From: Rhizophagus clarus
Taxonomy: Eukaryota > Glomeromycota > Glomeromycetes > Glomerales > Glomeraceae
Length of the DNA stretch: 64,000 nucleotides
Direction: 5' to 3'
Assembly: GCA_015698045.1 (NCBI GenBank)
Contig: BLAL01000074.1
Location: forward strand, 124,001 to 188,000
Below are positions 46,501 to 57,829 of this stretch, one piece after another. Numbering within the stretch: position 1 is the stretch's first letter; each line of letters starts with the position of its first letter. Position numbers and translations under genes: made by a program. The notes under the pieces were generated by a model that was not told where the DNA came from, did not search any database, and saw only the letters and a list, made by a program, of their open reading frames with translations.

Positions 46501-46735
46501 CTAGGAATTGATCCTTTTAAAGTGATTCCTCCCATAGTCCATGAATTGATGGCTTCAAATAGTGGATCATAATAAGTAATCCAAAGGAGTGGTGAACATG
46601 CTTTAGGTCAAATGAAGTTGATAAGGTAGTCGGTAGGTTTATTTGATTTTTATGGTTGTTAAATAGGTTTATAAAGATTATTACTGCTTGTGATGGTAAA
46701 TTGATACGCTCTAGAGTTAATTTTAGGAAGCTATA
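43600..46735 (-). mobile_element. 5'-truncated, decayed non-LTR retrotransposon (LINE) with RT, RNase H and zinc-finger tail
   Basis: Reading leftward. 46735-46500: the RT region LERINLPSQAVIIFINLFNN, then CSPLLWITYYDPLFEAINSW in another frame. 46535-46281: the RT active-site block LLGYLDDTTWIENHIDNLEI (YLDD in place of YADD). 46284-46081: the following VRILGTYFKAFNNNTKTQTK. 45660-45328: a linker region. 44850-44519: RNase H with IIYTDGSCTNNFC, KAEALAIATALA and IGTDSKCIIDTF, so the three acidic catalytic residues are visible, broken by one stop after MGLG. 44074-43800: a Cys/His tail, CLFCWHCSNVLEINTHLWLY. Frameshifts and stops are numerous, so it is dead. The recognisable element starts abruptly in the RT domain, as with 5'-truncated LINE insertions. 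Confidence 0.8.
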
Positions 46736-46739
46736 TTAT

Positions 46740-47190
46740 CTGTGAAGAATTATTTGTGATTTCTGATATTATGATATCCATGTCATCATGTGACTGATTG
46801 TCAACTTCAGGGTCTTCAGTATCTGACATTAATCCTGCCAAAACAGTTTCAAGATATCTGTCTATAGACACAAAGGCTTTTTGGGCTATCCTTTTCACCT
46901 AAGTTAAATAGTAGTGATATTAGCATACCAGGTACAGATGAATATCATTGGTAGTGTCATGAGTGTGCATGTTCTCCAAAATATTTAACAAAATAAGCTT
47001 CTGCGTCATCATAGGATTTTTGGAAGAAACCTGCAGAAAAAGCAGTATCCAGTAACACTGGTTGTGAGATAAAAAACATCTCTTAAACTTCGTTTATGAC
47101 AATATTGTCAACTTGAGGTTCATTAGAGTCACTAGAGGCCAAAAGTGGGTACATAATTTGGCTTTCCATATTTTTTGTCATAAAATTTTT
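46740..47190 (-). pseudogene. Decayed acidic protein fragment, unrecognised
   Basis: Minus-strand patches read LMSDTEDPEVDNQSHDDMDI and MTKNMESQIMYPLLASSDSN, then FFQKSYDDAEAYFVKYFGEH. These look like old coding sequence, acidic and Asp-rich, broken by stops. They could be the N-terminal part of the transposon whose Tnp2 domain lies at 49070-50110, or an unrelated gene. Confidence 0.3.
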
Positions 47191-49069
47191 ACTGTAAAGT
47201 AGGAAAGTGTTAGTTCCAATATCTTCTGCTTATGTTGTGATAAGTTCAATTTTTCAAATGGTGCTGATCTTAATTTTTCAATAATGCCGAATGGACTCAA
47301 ATGGTTATAATTGATCTTATCATTCTTACATCAATGGGCAATTGATTTCACACCTATTTATTTCCTCTTTACAATTGCAATGATAGTAACTAATACATTG
47401 AATCTCTCTAGGAAACATATTATGGTTTTGCGATAGCAAGTAGAATTACTGGCTTAAGTTCTAAATAATCTATATCCTTCATGAGATGGATATATCAAAT
47501 CATTATGGTTAAATACTCTAAATTAAAAGTTCAAATATTGTGTTTTTTTTTTAAAGCATAGTTTAGTTTTATAAATGTTATAATAATTTATAACAATTGG
47601 AATTATATTACATATATTATACCAATATTGTGGAAATTGATGCTGTTGAATTTGGTATTCTTGAAGTGTTTCGTTTGGTTGAAAATTTATGATAAAAATA
47701 TAAATTCAATAGTATCTTTATTATTATAATAATAAATAGAAATGATAGTTATTGGTTAATGATATAAATGGAATAGAAATTATTCAACAGTTTCATTTTT
47801 TAAGATACATGTTGATATTTCAATATTGTTGATTCTGGATATGTTTTTTCTTGATATTCTCATTAGATTGTTGATTTTTGATATTCTTGAATATCTTGAT
47901 ATAAGTGCCTACAGCTGATAGAATCCTTTTTAATGTTTTCAAGTCTACACTTTAAATCCATTATTAAGTATTTGAAAGTTTGAACAGAACTCTGCAATTA
48001 TTAAATTTAATTTATTTCCTTTACAATAACCTTTAATACCTATATGAATTTTTAAAGGTTAAATAATTGAAAAATTTGTTACAATATTAGTGTGTCAAAT
48101 AAGATCTTTAACCTGTTGTATTTTATGATATCAGAATAACAAGATTTGTACAATATGCAATAAAACGAACATTGGTAATTTTTGGATATTCAGTAATGAT
48201 TTGATGGACAGAAGCAATATTCTTTTAAATTGTTTCCATAATATTGTTGATATGGGTATTTTGACTCTTAATATTTTTTTTAAATGAGATTAGAATAAGC
48301 TATTACTATAGTGTATTTTCTATATACTCCTATATGTACTATATGTTTAAGGGATGATAATAGCATATGATTATTTACTATAAGAAATTATGCTTTTGCA
48401 TATATTCAATTTAAAAAAAAATGTTCTGACATTATTGGAATGTTAGTATATTTGACCCATTAATATAATATTCCTTATAGTATTCATTGCTGGTGGAAAA
48501 TATGTAACAATTTTTAATATTTTAACAGATTACATGTTTGAATGGATTTATACATTTAGTTGCTGATGTAAATATCCTTGACATTATATTAAGAGTATTT
48601 TTTTGAGTTATTCTTAATACATTTCTTTTAATTTAGCAAATTACTTTTATCAAAATGCTAATATTTTTCTTGATGCATTTTTTTTGGGTCCATTAATATA
48701 GCAATTGCTATGGTAAATTTTCTACATATTTTATCTATAAGAATTGTGGGAATATTTCTTCTGTCAGTAGATTAAATGCCACTTTAATTGTAATCTCACA
48801 ATTTCTAACTTTTTCAGAACAAAAACCATTCCCGCCATAGACCTCCATAAAATAGATTAAATACTACAAATATCAATTAAAACACAAAAATGATTAGGAT
48901 GAAAATGATTAAAATGAATTAAATCAAAAAAAAATTTTAAATGAATTAAAATCTGGTTAAAAATATGATGATATTTTTGAACATCAAACTTCAAAAAGGT
49001 TATTAAAGGTAAATAATCATAAATTCATATTATTTGATATAGATTATGACTAACTTATATATTTTTTAT
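47191..49069. other. Decayed DNA between transposon relics
   Basis: AT-rich with no continuous frame. A minus-strand patch near 48650-48790 (RRNIPTILIDKICRKFTIAI) may be old coding sequence. Confidence 0.35.
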
Positions 49070-50110
49070 AGGAACATTAGATTATTGGTTTGCATTTCCA
49101 ATCATATTAATTGATGAATGTAAGTTTAAAGATTATTTTTTTGATATTTAATAATAGATAAATTATTTTACAAACTCATTTCACAATTATAATGGCCAAG
49201 GACATTATATATATATATATATACTTGGCTAGCAAAAAAGTTTTAATAAGTGGAACTGAATAAAGAGTTATCCAATTTGCCCATTCTTCAGCTTTATATT
49301 CTGTATTATGTTTGAATATGTTTCAAGGGGATCTTCTGAACATTAAAGGTATTCTCTTTTTATTATTTTGCATTAAGATACCAATAACATCCCAAGAAGA
49401 TTTTGATATGGCAAAAGACGTTGCATTTGAATCATCATCATTGAAAAAATGAGCAGACCACATTTTAAACATTAGAGGTGTAATATTTTCAAAGAATAAA
49501 TGCATAATGTCAATGGGAAAAGATCTAGGAAATTTAATTGATGACAATTCAAACAAGATGCTTTTGCCTTTAATTCTTAAAATTAAATATATAAGAGTTA
49601 TATATTTAATAATAAAATATATGAAAGAATTTACCATATTTTCTTATTAATATTTCTTTTTCTTTATTAGTAGTTGCAGCTTCTATCTCATTAATATATC
49701 TAATTTAATCTGAATGATCTTTATTTATACAATTTGGCTTAGGAAGAAAATAAACATGTTTATATTTTTGCAAATAAACTTCTTTAATATTGTAAAATCT
49801 ACACCATGGTATGAATTATGACCGGTAATATTCATTATTTTTGTAAGAGCCAGGATATCATCAGTCCATGTAATAATTATATGAGCATAAAGTACATTTA
49901 GTACATGCATCGTAACAAGTAATTCCTTCTAAAAATAAAGATTTGCTAATATAATTTTTAAATAATAATCATTAAAAAATTCTTACTTTCTAACTCTTTC
50001 ATCTCATTAATAAATTGTCATAAAAATGTATTAAAATCTTTTGGTTGATTTGGACCAGGAATTAAAAAAGGAACTAACATATTTTCTTTTTTTACCCTTA
50101 AGGAAAGATG
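49070..50110 (-). mobile_element. Decayed Tnp2-type (CACTA/Plavaka) transposase relic
   Basis: Leftward order: ILVPFLIPGPNQPKDFNTFL (about 50085), INEMKELE, then CYDACTKCTLCS, SYKNNEYY in one frame and ILALTKIMNITGHNSYHGVD in another (about 49850), KYKHVYFLPKPN, then FPRSFPIDIMHLFFENITPL (about 49540), SKSSWDVIGILMQNNKKRIP, and EEWANWITLYSVPLIK (about 49260). These match the order of the transposase family tnp2 domain as found in fungal CACTA-like elements (IPGP...P, GD-x-PAL-x-KVM-x-x-TGHNSY-x-GCR, FP-x-D-x-MH). Several frameshifts and stops; inactive. The upstream and downstream limits of the element are not visible. Confidence 0.75.
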
Positions 50111-52330
50111 ATTATTATTTATTATAAGTAATCTTATTTTTAAGTTCCTATAACAAATAATAGAAGTAATAAAGATAATAGAAATAAATTTCTAAACAAC
50201 TTTTAATAATCCATTGTATTCAGGATCTACATCAAGATTCATCATTTGGAGCAGACTTTTAAGTATTTTTACCAGTCATAAGATATGTATATATCAAGAC
50301 AAAAAGTCTTGATTAACTTCAGTTCAATCATCTTGATTATTATTTACTGAATACATATCTTGATTAATATTCCCAAAGACTTCAAACATAACGGTTAAAT
50401 CAAAATAATGGTTCAAGTTTTAAAAATGGCAGTATATATGGTTTGTTAATATCTGAATATCTGATTATAAGTATTTAAATGTTATGTTATAGTATGAAAT
50501 AATTTCTTTAATAGTTCTATAATTAAACTCTAGATTTCCTTTCAATGGAGTCTTTAAATATTTTTGATACCAAATAATTAACAATTTTCTCAAACTTTTC
50601 AGGAATCAGAATCTTTGTCTATGAATAATGCTTCCAGTAAACGCCATAAAAATATTCTTCTAACAAACCAAGAAAGTCATCTACTGTAATTCTATTTTCC
50701 AAGAAATTGTAGTTCTTTATTTTTAAAATAGTATATTCTATTGTTAATGTAATAATTTTCTTGTATTTTTTAAATGTTCTTGAAATAACTTGGTAATCCA
50801 AGATTTATTGAGCCTTTCGTTTTTGAATTCCACTAATATATATCCTAAATTGCATCTTTTTTAAATCCTTTTTATACTATCCAATAATTTTATTCATTTC
50901 TTTCACTTAGTTCCTTATTATAAGCCTAAAATTTTACTTTTGACTCATTTTTTGAAAATAAAGGTAATTATTTTATAGTATGATAGTAATAAATTATAAA
51001 AACTATTAAATGACTATTTTCACATCTATATTAGATGACTACTTTCCTTATTAACTAAGAATAATATCTAAATAACTTCTATGTACATTAATTAATAAAA
51101 TCATTTTTTTAAGTGGTTATTGTGTGACTAATCATCAAAGTAAACTTTAATAAGTATAGTTGTATTTAATAATATTATATTTGAAATTATAAAATATTAA
51201 ATTCTTTTTAGTGGTGATTGTCAATAATTCCATTTGTTTAATATATAATATGTGTTATATTTGCGTGAAGAATAATCTATTTTCTTATAATTGTTCTTGA
51301 ATCCTCTCATTAAACCAGTTGTCAAATTAAAGTACAAATTTATTAGAATAACCATTTATTATTTGTTATTTTAATTATTAGTTACTTATTTATCATTGTA
51401 GATTGCCTAAAAATAATTATGATAGGTATTAGTTGATATCTTGTGATTATAGTAAATAGTAAATACTACAGGACCATCATGTCATCCGTTATTTCAGCCT
51501 ACAGTAAGAAATCTGTTGTGGCAAAATAATAACTGATATAGGGAATAAGATGATCCAACTTCTTCTGTAGTTTAATGATATCATGGAGTAGTAAAGACCA
51601 ATCCATTTCATCACGCGCACTCTAATTTATGATGATTTGAGACCTATAGACTCGATAATAAAATTTTGAGCATCACTCTTTAAATCTTTCTTTAATATAT
51701 AAATTTGCTATTCCACTTCTTCAATCAGTACATTTACTATTATTTATTTGTAAGTCATTATTACATATATAAAAATGCAATTTTTTATTAGTCTTATTAA
51801 TTATCATGCGCTAATTAGATATTAAGCACTAGGAAATGGATTAGCTGTTTGTAAATATTCTTTGAGAAAAGCATTGTTAAAAAGTGTATATTACTGATAG
51901 TACTGATTCTCCTGGAATAACTTCCTATAATGTGGAGAAGTATAATATATAAAATTGCTATTATAATTTACTAATATACTTTTTCTGTTTTTCATTTATT
52001 CTATGTAGTATATAATTACAGTTGAGTTTTTAGATTATCCATGTGGTGTCTTCCATACTAATTCTAGAAGCACTTCTATATTATTATATTTCTTTTGTTT
52101 CGTACTTCCAGTAATTTTTGATAATTAATGATGTTTTATTGTCGTCTTTCATTAATAATACATAAAAAAGGGTCTCTGACAATTGTATAAGTATTATACA
52201 ATATTCATAATTTTATTTTATTAAATTTCATTTCTTAAAGTTTTTGATCGAAAGCTAAGGTGTTGCATTTAGCCATGTGATGGGTCTGATCATTGGCTAT
52301 ATGTAGTAGTAATTCCATCAAGAATCTTTA
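50111..52330. other. AT-rich region with possible transposon debris
   Basis: A minus-strand frame at 50619-50801 (NRITVDDFLGLLEEYFYGVY) might be transposon-derived. No gene is supported. Confidence 0.35.
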
Positions 52331-52561
52331 TTAATAAATGTATAAATTTAAAAAGTAGAGTTTAGAGAGTATATTTAATAAAGTAATAGTTTTGATTAAA
52401 TTTATTTCTGAAATAGCCCTATACGGATAATCATAAGAATTAACCGAGAAAGCCTTTCCGCCGGCATCAGGAAGAGAAATACGAGATGAAACTGTGTTTC
52501 TATCAATCAATACTTGTACTATTTCGCTGACTTTGGTACTAATGGTGGCACCATATCTCAT
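52331..52561 (-). CDS. Orphan exon-like open frame, 76 aa
   Basis: The first 55 codons (MRYGATISTKVSEIVQVLID, RNTVSSRISLPDAGGKAFSV, NSYDYPYRAISEINL) have balanced amino-acid use and higher GC than the flanks, as expected of real coding sequence; the last 20 residues decay into Leu/Ile/Tyr-rich translation of AT-rich DNA, so a splice donor may have been lost or missed near 52390. I do not recognise the family. No partner exons were found nearby. Confidence 0.3.
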   Translation of the reverse strand: MRYGATISTKVSEIVQVLIDRNTVSSRISLPDAGGKAFSVNSYDYPYRAISEINLIKTITLLNILSKLYFLNLYIY

Positions 52562-54186
52562 ATTAATTGTTTCGTCATCGTCGTAGGTTTTTTTCGCTTA
52601 AAGTTAAACCCTTCAAGAAAAAGTAGACAGATTCTATTTTTTCTATTTTGTTGCTCAATGCCTTAACACCTTAATTCAAATTGGTTAGGTTTTATGGTAG
52701 ATGTGGCTGCGGACACTTTTCGTGTAACAGTTTTGTGTTCACGTGATATGTTTTTTATTTTTTTTGTACTGCGGAATTTTTCTTGAAAATTTGGACTCTC
52801 TCTCAGGGGAAATTAATGTGTTTTCATAATTAAAATAAAATTTTGGACATGTGAAAATTTAGTCATAAATAGAAGTAATCAGAATTTAAAACACTAATTC
52901 TCATTATAAATAATCAGATGTTAACATACACACAATGAAATCACGCTTTATCAGTTAACATTTGTGACCGGTTTATAAGTTTCACAATGAAAGAAAATAT
53001 ATGTAAATTAATAAATATAGGTGCGAAATTACATGCATAAGCAACTATCAGGATTATTGAATAAATTCATAATTTTATCTTTCTTTTTAATGAAATTTTT
53101 ATTAAAAGTGGAATTATTAATAATTTTCTTCGTCTTGAAAAATATTCTCTATTTATTTATAATTTAAATTAATTATTCTTATCAATGAAAACTATTTAAT
53201 TAATAATATATTCAACTAAACATAAACATGAGGCTTTGTATTGGTTTTAATTTATCTGATGTCATTTGTGTGCTACATGTGGCTGTTAAATATATTTTCC
53301 GTGTAATTTGTTCAATATTTGAAAAATAAACATTTTTTGTTAATAATCATTGGTTACCCTATATCAGAAGGAATTTAAAGTATAACTCGTAATTATAAAC
53401 AGATTTTACTATAAAATCACACACACTTATAATTACCAATTTTAGCTTGCCAAAAACGGTGATTATAGATAGATACAGTAGATAGACCTGCGCTTGCAAT
53501 AAATATACAGATATAAGCCTAATAAATTTGCTACTTATCATGAGGTCTTAACTGTTCACATCTAAATTTATAACACCCGGTGACCAAAAACAATAATTGG
53601 AAAAGTTTCACATGTGTGATGTGGCTTACGTGATTTATGGATAATGCAGAACTGAACTAACCCGTTTTCCCGTGCTTAACTAAACATGTTTTATACCTGA
53701 AACGAAAAAAAAAAAATTCAAAATTTTGTTTTTCATATTCAAGATTTTTAGATTATAGGAATTTTCATTTGTCAATTTATGTTTATCTTATAACTGATAA
53801 TTTCTGACTATAAATAGGATAGAGGCTTAAAAGTGGCTTACATTGCTTTCCGTTCCGAAACGTGCTTAATACTAGAAAAGAAAAGTTTAAAGGATATGAT
53901 ATTGAGAATACAATACTATACTTGCCGACGCTAAGTTTCGAATATGCACTTTGATTAAATCTTTTGAATTTTTAGCAAAATTATCAATCTTGACTTCTAA
54001 TTAACATTCTTATTACCATTGTAGAAAGTATAAATTGTGATTATTAGGAAATTTTTTTTGTCGTAAAGGGTTTACTCAATTTTGGTTTCTATTGAATAAT
54101 GAAATTCGTAACGGTCGCTCGCTCACGATCGGTCACGATCGGTCATCGGTCGGTCATAACTGATTAAAAGTTAAAGCTGATTTCAT
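52562..54186. other. Intergenic, nothing recognised
   Basis: AT-rich; only short frames without family features. TCGGTCACGATCGGTCATCG GTCGG repeats occur just before the MITE (54113-54160). Confidence 0.4.
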
Positions 54187-54389
54187 AATGTACGGGACAC
54201 ATGACGAAATTTGATACCGACTACCGAGAACTTGTCGGGTTGCCGGTTGTTGGCAAATAGAAAAATAAAAATGAACATCGTGGACATAAAACATAATTAT
54301 AGTAGTAACTATATTTATATTTTCCGACAAGCAGGCGACCTGAAAGTCTCGGCAGTCGGCATCAAATTTTGTCATGTGTCCCGTACATT
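54187..54389. mobile_element. Foldback MITE, 203 bp
   Basis: The left end AATGTACGGGACACATGACG AAATTTGATACCGACT pairs with the right end, whose inverse reads AATGTACGGGACACATGACA AAATTTGATGCCGACT; about 45 of the first 50 positions match before the arms diverge. No clear target duplication could be set because the palindromic TA within the ends is ambiguous. Open frames on both strands here are by-products of the inverted repeat. Confidence 0.8.
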
Positions 54390-54759
54390 CTGATGATGCT
54401 TAGATTACCCTATATAAATAATTTTGAATTATGTGACCTGCGCCTGATCTAGCCTATTTTTTGTTAGCTTGGGTCTTAGGATGGTTTGATCACGTAGCTT
54501 AGTCGTGTTGCCCGATAGGACGATTTGATCAGCAGATTTTGGGTTGATTACTAATTTACAAAAAAAATTTTATCTGCCGTTAGCCGATGTTAGCTACTAC
54601 ACTGTCTTTAGTAATTATAGCAGTAGATTAACTGACGAAATTTTAATACTGATAAGTATAATAAATAATGTTTTAGATAATTCACAAGAAAATTTTTTTG
54701 TAATAGATGGATTTTTTTTCAATGGTGTAGCGGATTTTTTTTTTTTTTGACGAAAATCT

Positions 54760-55200
54760 TTAGGAATGAAATGAGGAGGGAAGAATGAGATGGAAGGATG
54801 AGATGGAAGGGGGAGTTATGAATAAAATGAGAGGGAGTTAAGAACGAAATGAAGTAGGAGTTAAGGATGGAATGAGGGGAAGAATGAGATGAAGGGGAAA
54901 TTAAGAACAAACCGAAGGGAGAGAGGGAAAAATGGGATGGATGAGAGAGTTAAGAATGAAATGGACAGGGAGTCAAGGACGAAATGGAAGAGTAATTGAA
55001 GAATGCATATAAAGAAGAAGGGGAAGAGATAAATGAAGTGGAAGAAGTGATGATCATAATAGAAGAGAAGAGAGTAAACAAAATGGAAGGAAATTAACAA
55101 ACAAAATAGGAGATAAAACAAGGAGATGGAATAGAAATAAAATGAGAATAAAGAGCAAAATAAAAAACTAAAGTTAGTTGTAGAATAAGGAGTAGAAAGC
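54760..55200 (+). repeat. Purine-rich (GA) low-complexity tract with degenerate about 25-bp periodicity
   Basis: The plus strand is overwhelmingly A and G, with recurring GAATGAGATGGAAGG and GAGTTAAGAACGAAATGAAG motifs. The long Phe/Ser/Leu-rich frames on the minus strand are a compositional by-product. Confidence 0.8.
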
Positions 55201-56103
55201 AAATGAAAATGAAAACCTACTAAAAACATACCTTCACAGCAAAACTGAAAGAATAAAGACACAAACTTCTCATTTTGATCGTACAGCGAAAGAATTAATG
55301 TTCTTTAATGTGAGGAAATAAGAGTTGAATGTATTTATGTACACTTTAAGAATACGCTCTCCAAAATCTACCAGTGACTTTGAGTTCTATGATGTCTCGA
55401 TCGGTAATATCTAATTGTGATGGTCGTGTTATAATATTTTCTTTAAATTGTTAAAATCTTATCGTGATTAATCCTAATGTTGACGAGATTGAAAAGAATT
55501 CGAAACTTTAAAAAGCGTTCTAGTAATTGTGAGAGGAACGAAGCAAACCACGTTGTATCCTGTAATGCGTGAGAAATGGTGATAAATATTTCGTTGGACA
55601 GTGTATTGATTAATTTTTATTATCCATAGTAGGAGTCTCCTGATCGATAACTGATGTTATTATATAAGATAATTCTATTGTAACGATTAGTGAATGATTT
55701 AATTAAAATCTCAGTGTTCCCTGATATTCTCTCTAAAAGCACTTTCTGGAAAGCGGTAATTTCTATATTTTTTAGATTGTTCAATCACGTGTCCGTCATA
55801 CATAGTTAATATACTGTTATGCGATCAAAAGTTAGCGATGAGTTTGAATATCTTGCGATCTTGCGATAACAGTCCAATGTTTAGTAGTAGTTTTAAAATT
55901 TTTAAAAAAATCAAGATATCTTAATATTTTATCTTTTTATTTATTTAAACGACTTGAGAATTTTACATAAATGCTTAAATGATATAATAGACATTTCATT
56001 TAAATTTAGCAATACATTTACGTTGATCAACCCAGTGATACCAACTTATAACTTTTAGCATTATAATTATGACAATATATGAATTAGTTAGCGTTAATGT
56101 TTC
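55201..56103. other. Intergenic, nothing recognised
   Basis: AT-rich; no gene or element seen. Confidence 0.4.
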
Positions 56104-56773
56104 TTATAAAGAGTCATTTCCACCTTCTGAATAGACTTCATTCTTTTCTTGATTGCTCAATTGTCTTTTCTTTGAATACCAAGTGTTTTTTAGATCATTT
56201 TGGGGCCGCAGTCTTCCAAATTCTTTATTCATGTTGGTTTGCAATGCCTTCCATGAAATCTTTTTAATATTAGCGTTAAGTTGTCGTTCGACCCACTCGT
56301 AAATATATTCCTTCTCATAAGGTGCGAGTGGCATATCGCTAAGCAAACATACTATAACAAAAAATTAGTTATTTCGATTTTTTTTTTAAAAAAAAAAAAT
56401 TAAATTTGTTGTTTCTTACGAGTAGGATCAAGCTTATTAACCCAACTAAAATTTATATTAATAATTTAGTGTTATTTAAAAAAAAATTATTTAAAAAGAG
56501 AAAAATTGCTCTTTAATAAACTTACTGATGATATATTTGTTTTGAACTATAGGGAACCATTTTGCTTAATTGTGCGAATGGATTCCAATCGACTCTCCCT
56601 TTATTAATCCATTGTTGCATATAGTCAATAATAATTTTTTCACTCTGAAAAAATAATTAAAGAAAATGGTTAAAGATTAAAATGTAAAAAATTTTTAAAA
56701 AATAAATTATTTAACGTACATCGGAATCTATTTTATAAGTTCGTTTTCCTCTTTTATTATATTTATGATCCAT
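56104..56773 (-). CDS. Myb/SANT-like DNA-binding protein, 148 aa, 4 exons
   Basis: Exons 56773-56720, 56644-56526, 56445-56420, 56351-56104; introns GT-AG (GTACGT...TTTCAG, GTAAGT...TTTTAG, GTAAGA...TTATAG). Spliced length is exactly 149 codons. After a basic N-terminus (MDHKYNKRGKRTYK), repeat 1 reads SEKIIIDYMQQWINKGRVDW, NPFAQLSKMVPYSSKQIYHH, WVNKLDP. Repeat 2 reads LAPYEKEYIYEWVERQLNAN, IKKISWKALQTNMNKEFGRL, RPQNDLKNTWYSKKRQ. Both have the tryptophan-spaced helix-turn-helix layout of Myb/SANT repeats. Exon 3 is 26 nt, precisely as in the relative at 21918-22458, and falls at the same place in repeat 1, so the genes are paralogues with conserved intron positions. A TATA-like element (inverse of ATTTATA, 56831-56837) is about 60 nt upstream. 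Predicted nuclear DNA-binding protein; targets unknown. Confidence 0.85.
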
Positions 56774-57829
56774 ACTTTTTTATGAGTTTTAAGAAAAAAA
56801 TTGTCGAAAAGGAAACTCCTTTCTCACGATATTTATATCTTATTCTATAAAACCACATGCGTGCTAGTGAACGATTAATTAATTTGAGCAAAAACCCTAT
56901 TACATAATCATGTAGATATTAAAAAACGAGCATATGACTACATATAATGGAATTTTTTCAATGATTTTACTATAATGGATCAATTCATTCAGACATCTTC
57001 AGTTCTTTTATATTACCAGCAAGTTTTGACTTTCACAACATTCCTTATTAATATGAACGATAGAGTGTGATTAACCAATATAGATTAGAATAATTTATTA
57101 TGTACAACAGTCTTTGAAACTTACAAAAGACTATATACTCTTTTATATGCATTATTATATATTCTGTGTAATACTACTCAATAAGATCTACAGATCAACA
57201 GATCAACAAAGTAAACTTAATGAAAAAGAAAATATGATGGTTCCGATATTTCTGTGCGCATCGAGTGTCTACAAAGTTTATCGGTTTTTTTTTCTTTTCT
57301 AAAAAATGAATAAAAAGATAAATGAATAAATAAATAAAATAATATATATATGTGCATAATGAATAAATAATTTATTTTCTCTTTTTTTTTTTTGTTCGTT
57401 ACTTTATTATTTGATTATACACGATTATGTAGCGTCATGTGTGACTATGCATTACATAATGCATGTAATGATGAAATGCCTTGTTATTATCATGTATGTG
57501 CATATGCATCATCACTATTTTGGTATTTTAACAAAGGTAACAAATTTCAATGAGAATATTTCAAATCCAGTTTTGTAGTGGAATTGGGGATCAGGGTGTA
57601 GGCAGGTAGGGATAAAATATGACGATCCCTTATCGGCAAATCGAATATTTCTATCATCAAAAGTTATATTTTATTACTTCCAAATAAAAATCGCTAGCAT
57701 TTTTTTTTTTATATACCGAAAAAAAATGAATTTGGTCATAAAATAAAGTTTTCATCTTTTATTTATTTATTTATTCTTATTATTCCATAATTAATGTGAA
57801 TGTATCGGCCGAATTCCTTATGTATAAAA
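56774..57829. other. Intergenic, nothing recognised
   Basis: Promoter side of the Myb-like gene, then AT-rich sequence with a TAAATAAATAAAATAA run near 57320 and a TGCATTACATAATGCATGT patch near 57447-57470. Confidence 0.4.

Noticed and set aside
54154-54393. Overlapping frames on both strands
   Set aside because: Mirror frames generated by the inverted repeat of a MITE.
54861-55262. Minus-strand Phe/Ser/Leu-rich frame of 133 codons, membrane-protein-like
   Set aside because: Composition comes from the purine-rich tract on the other strand; no regular membrane-segment spacing or start context.
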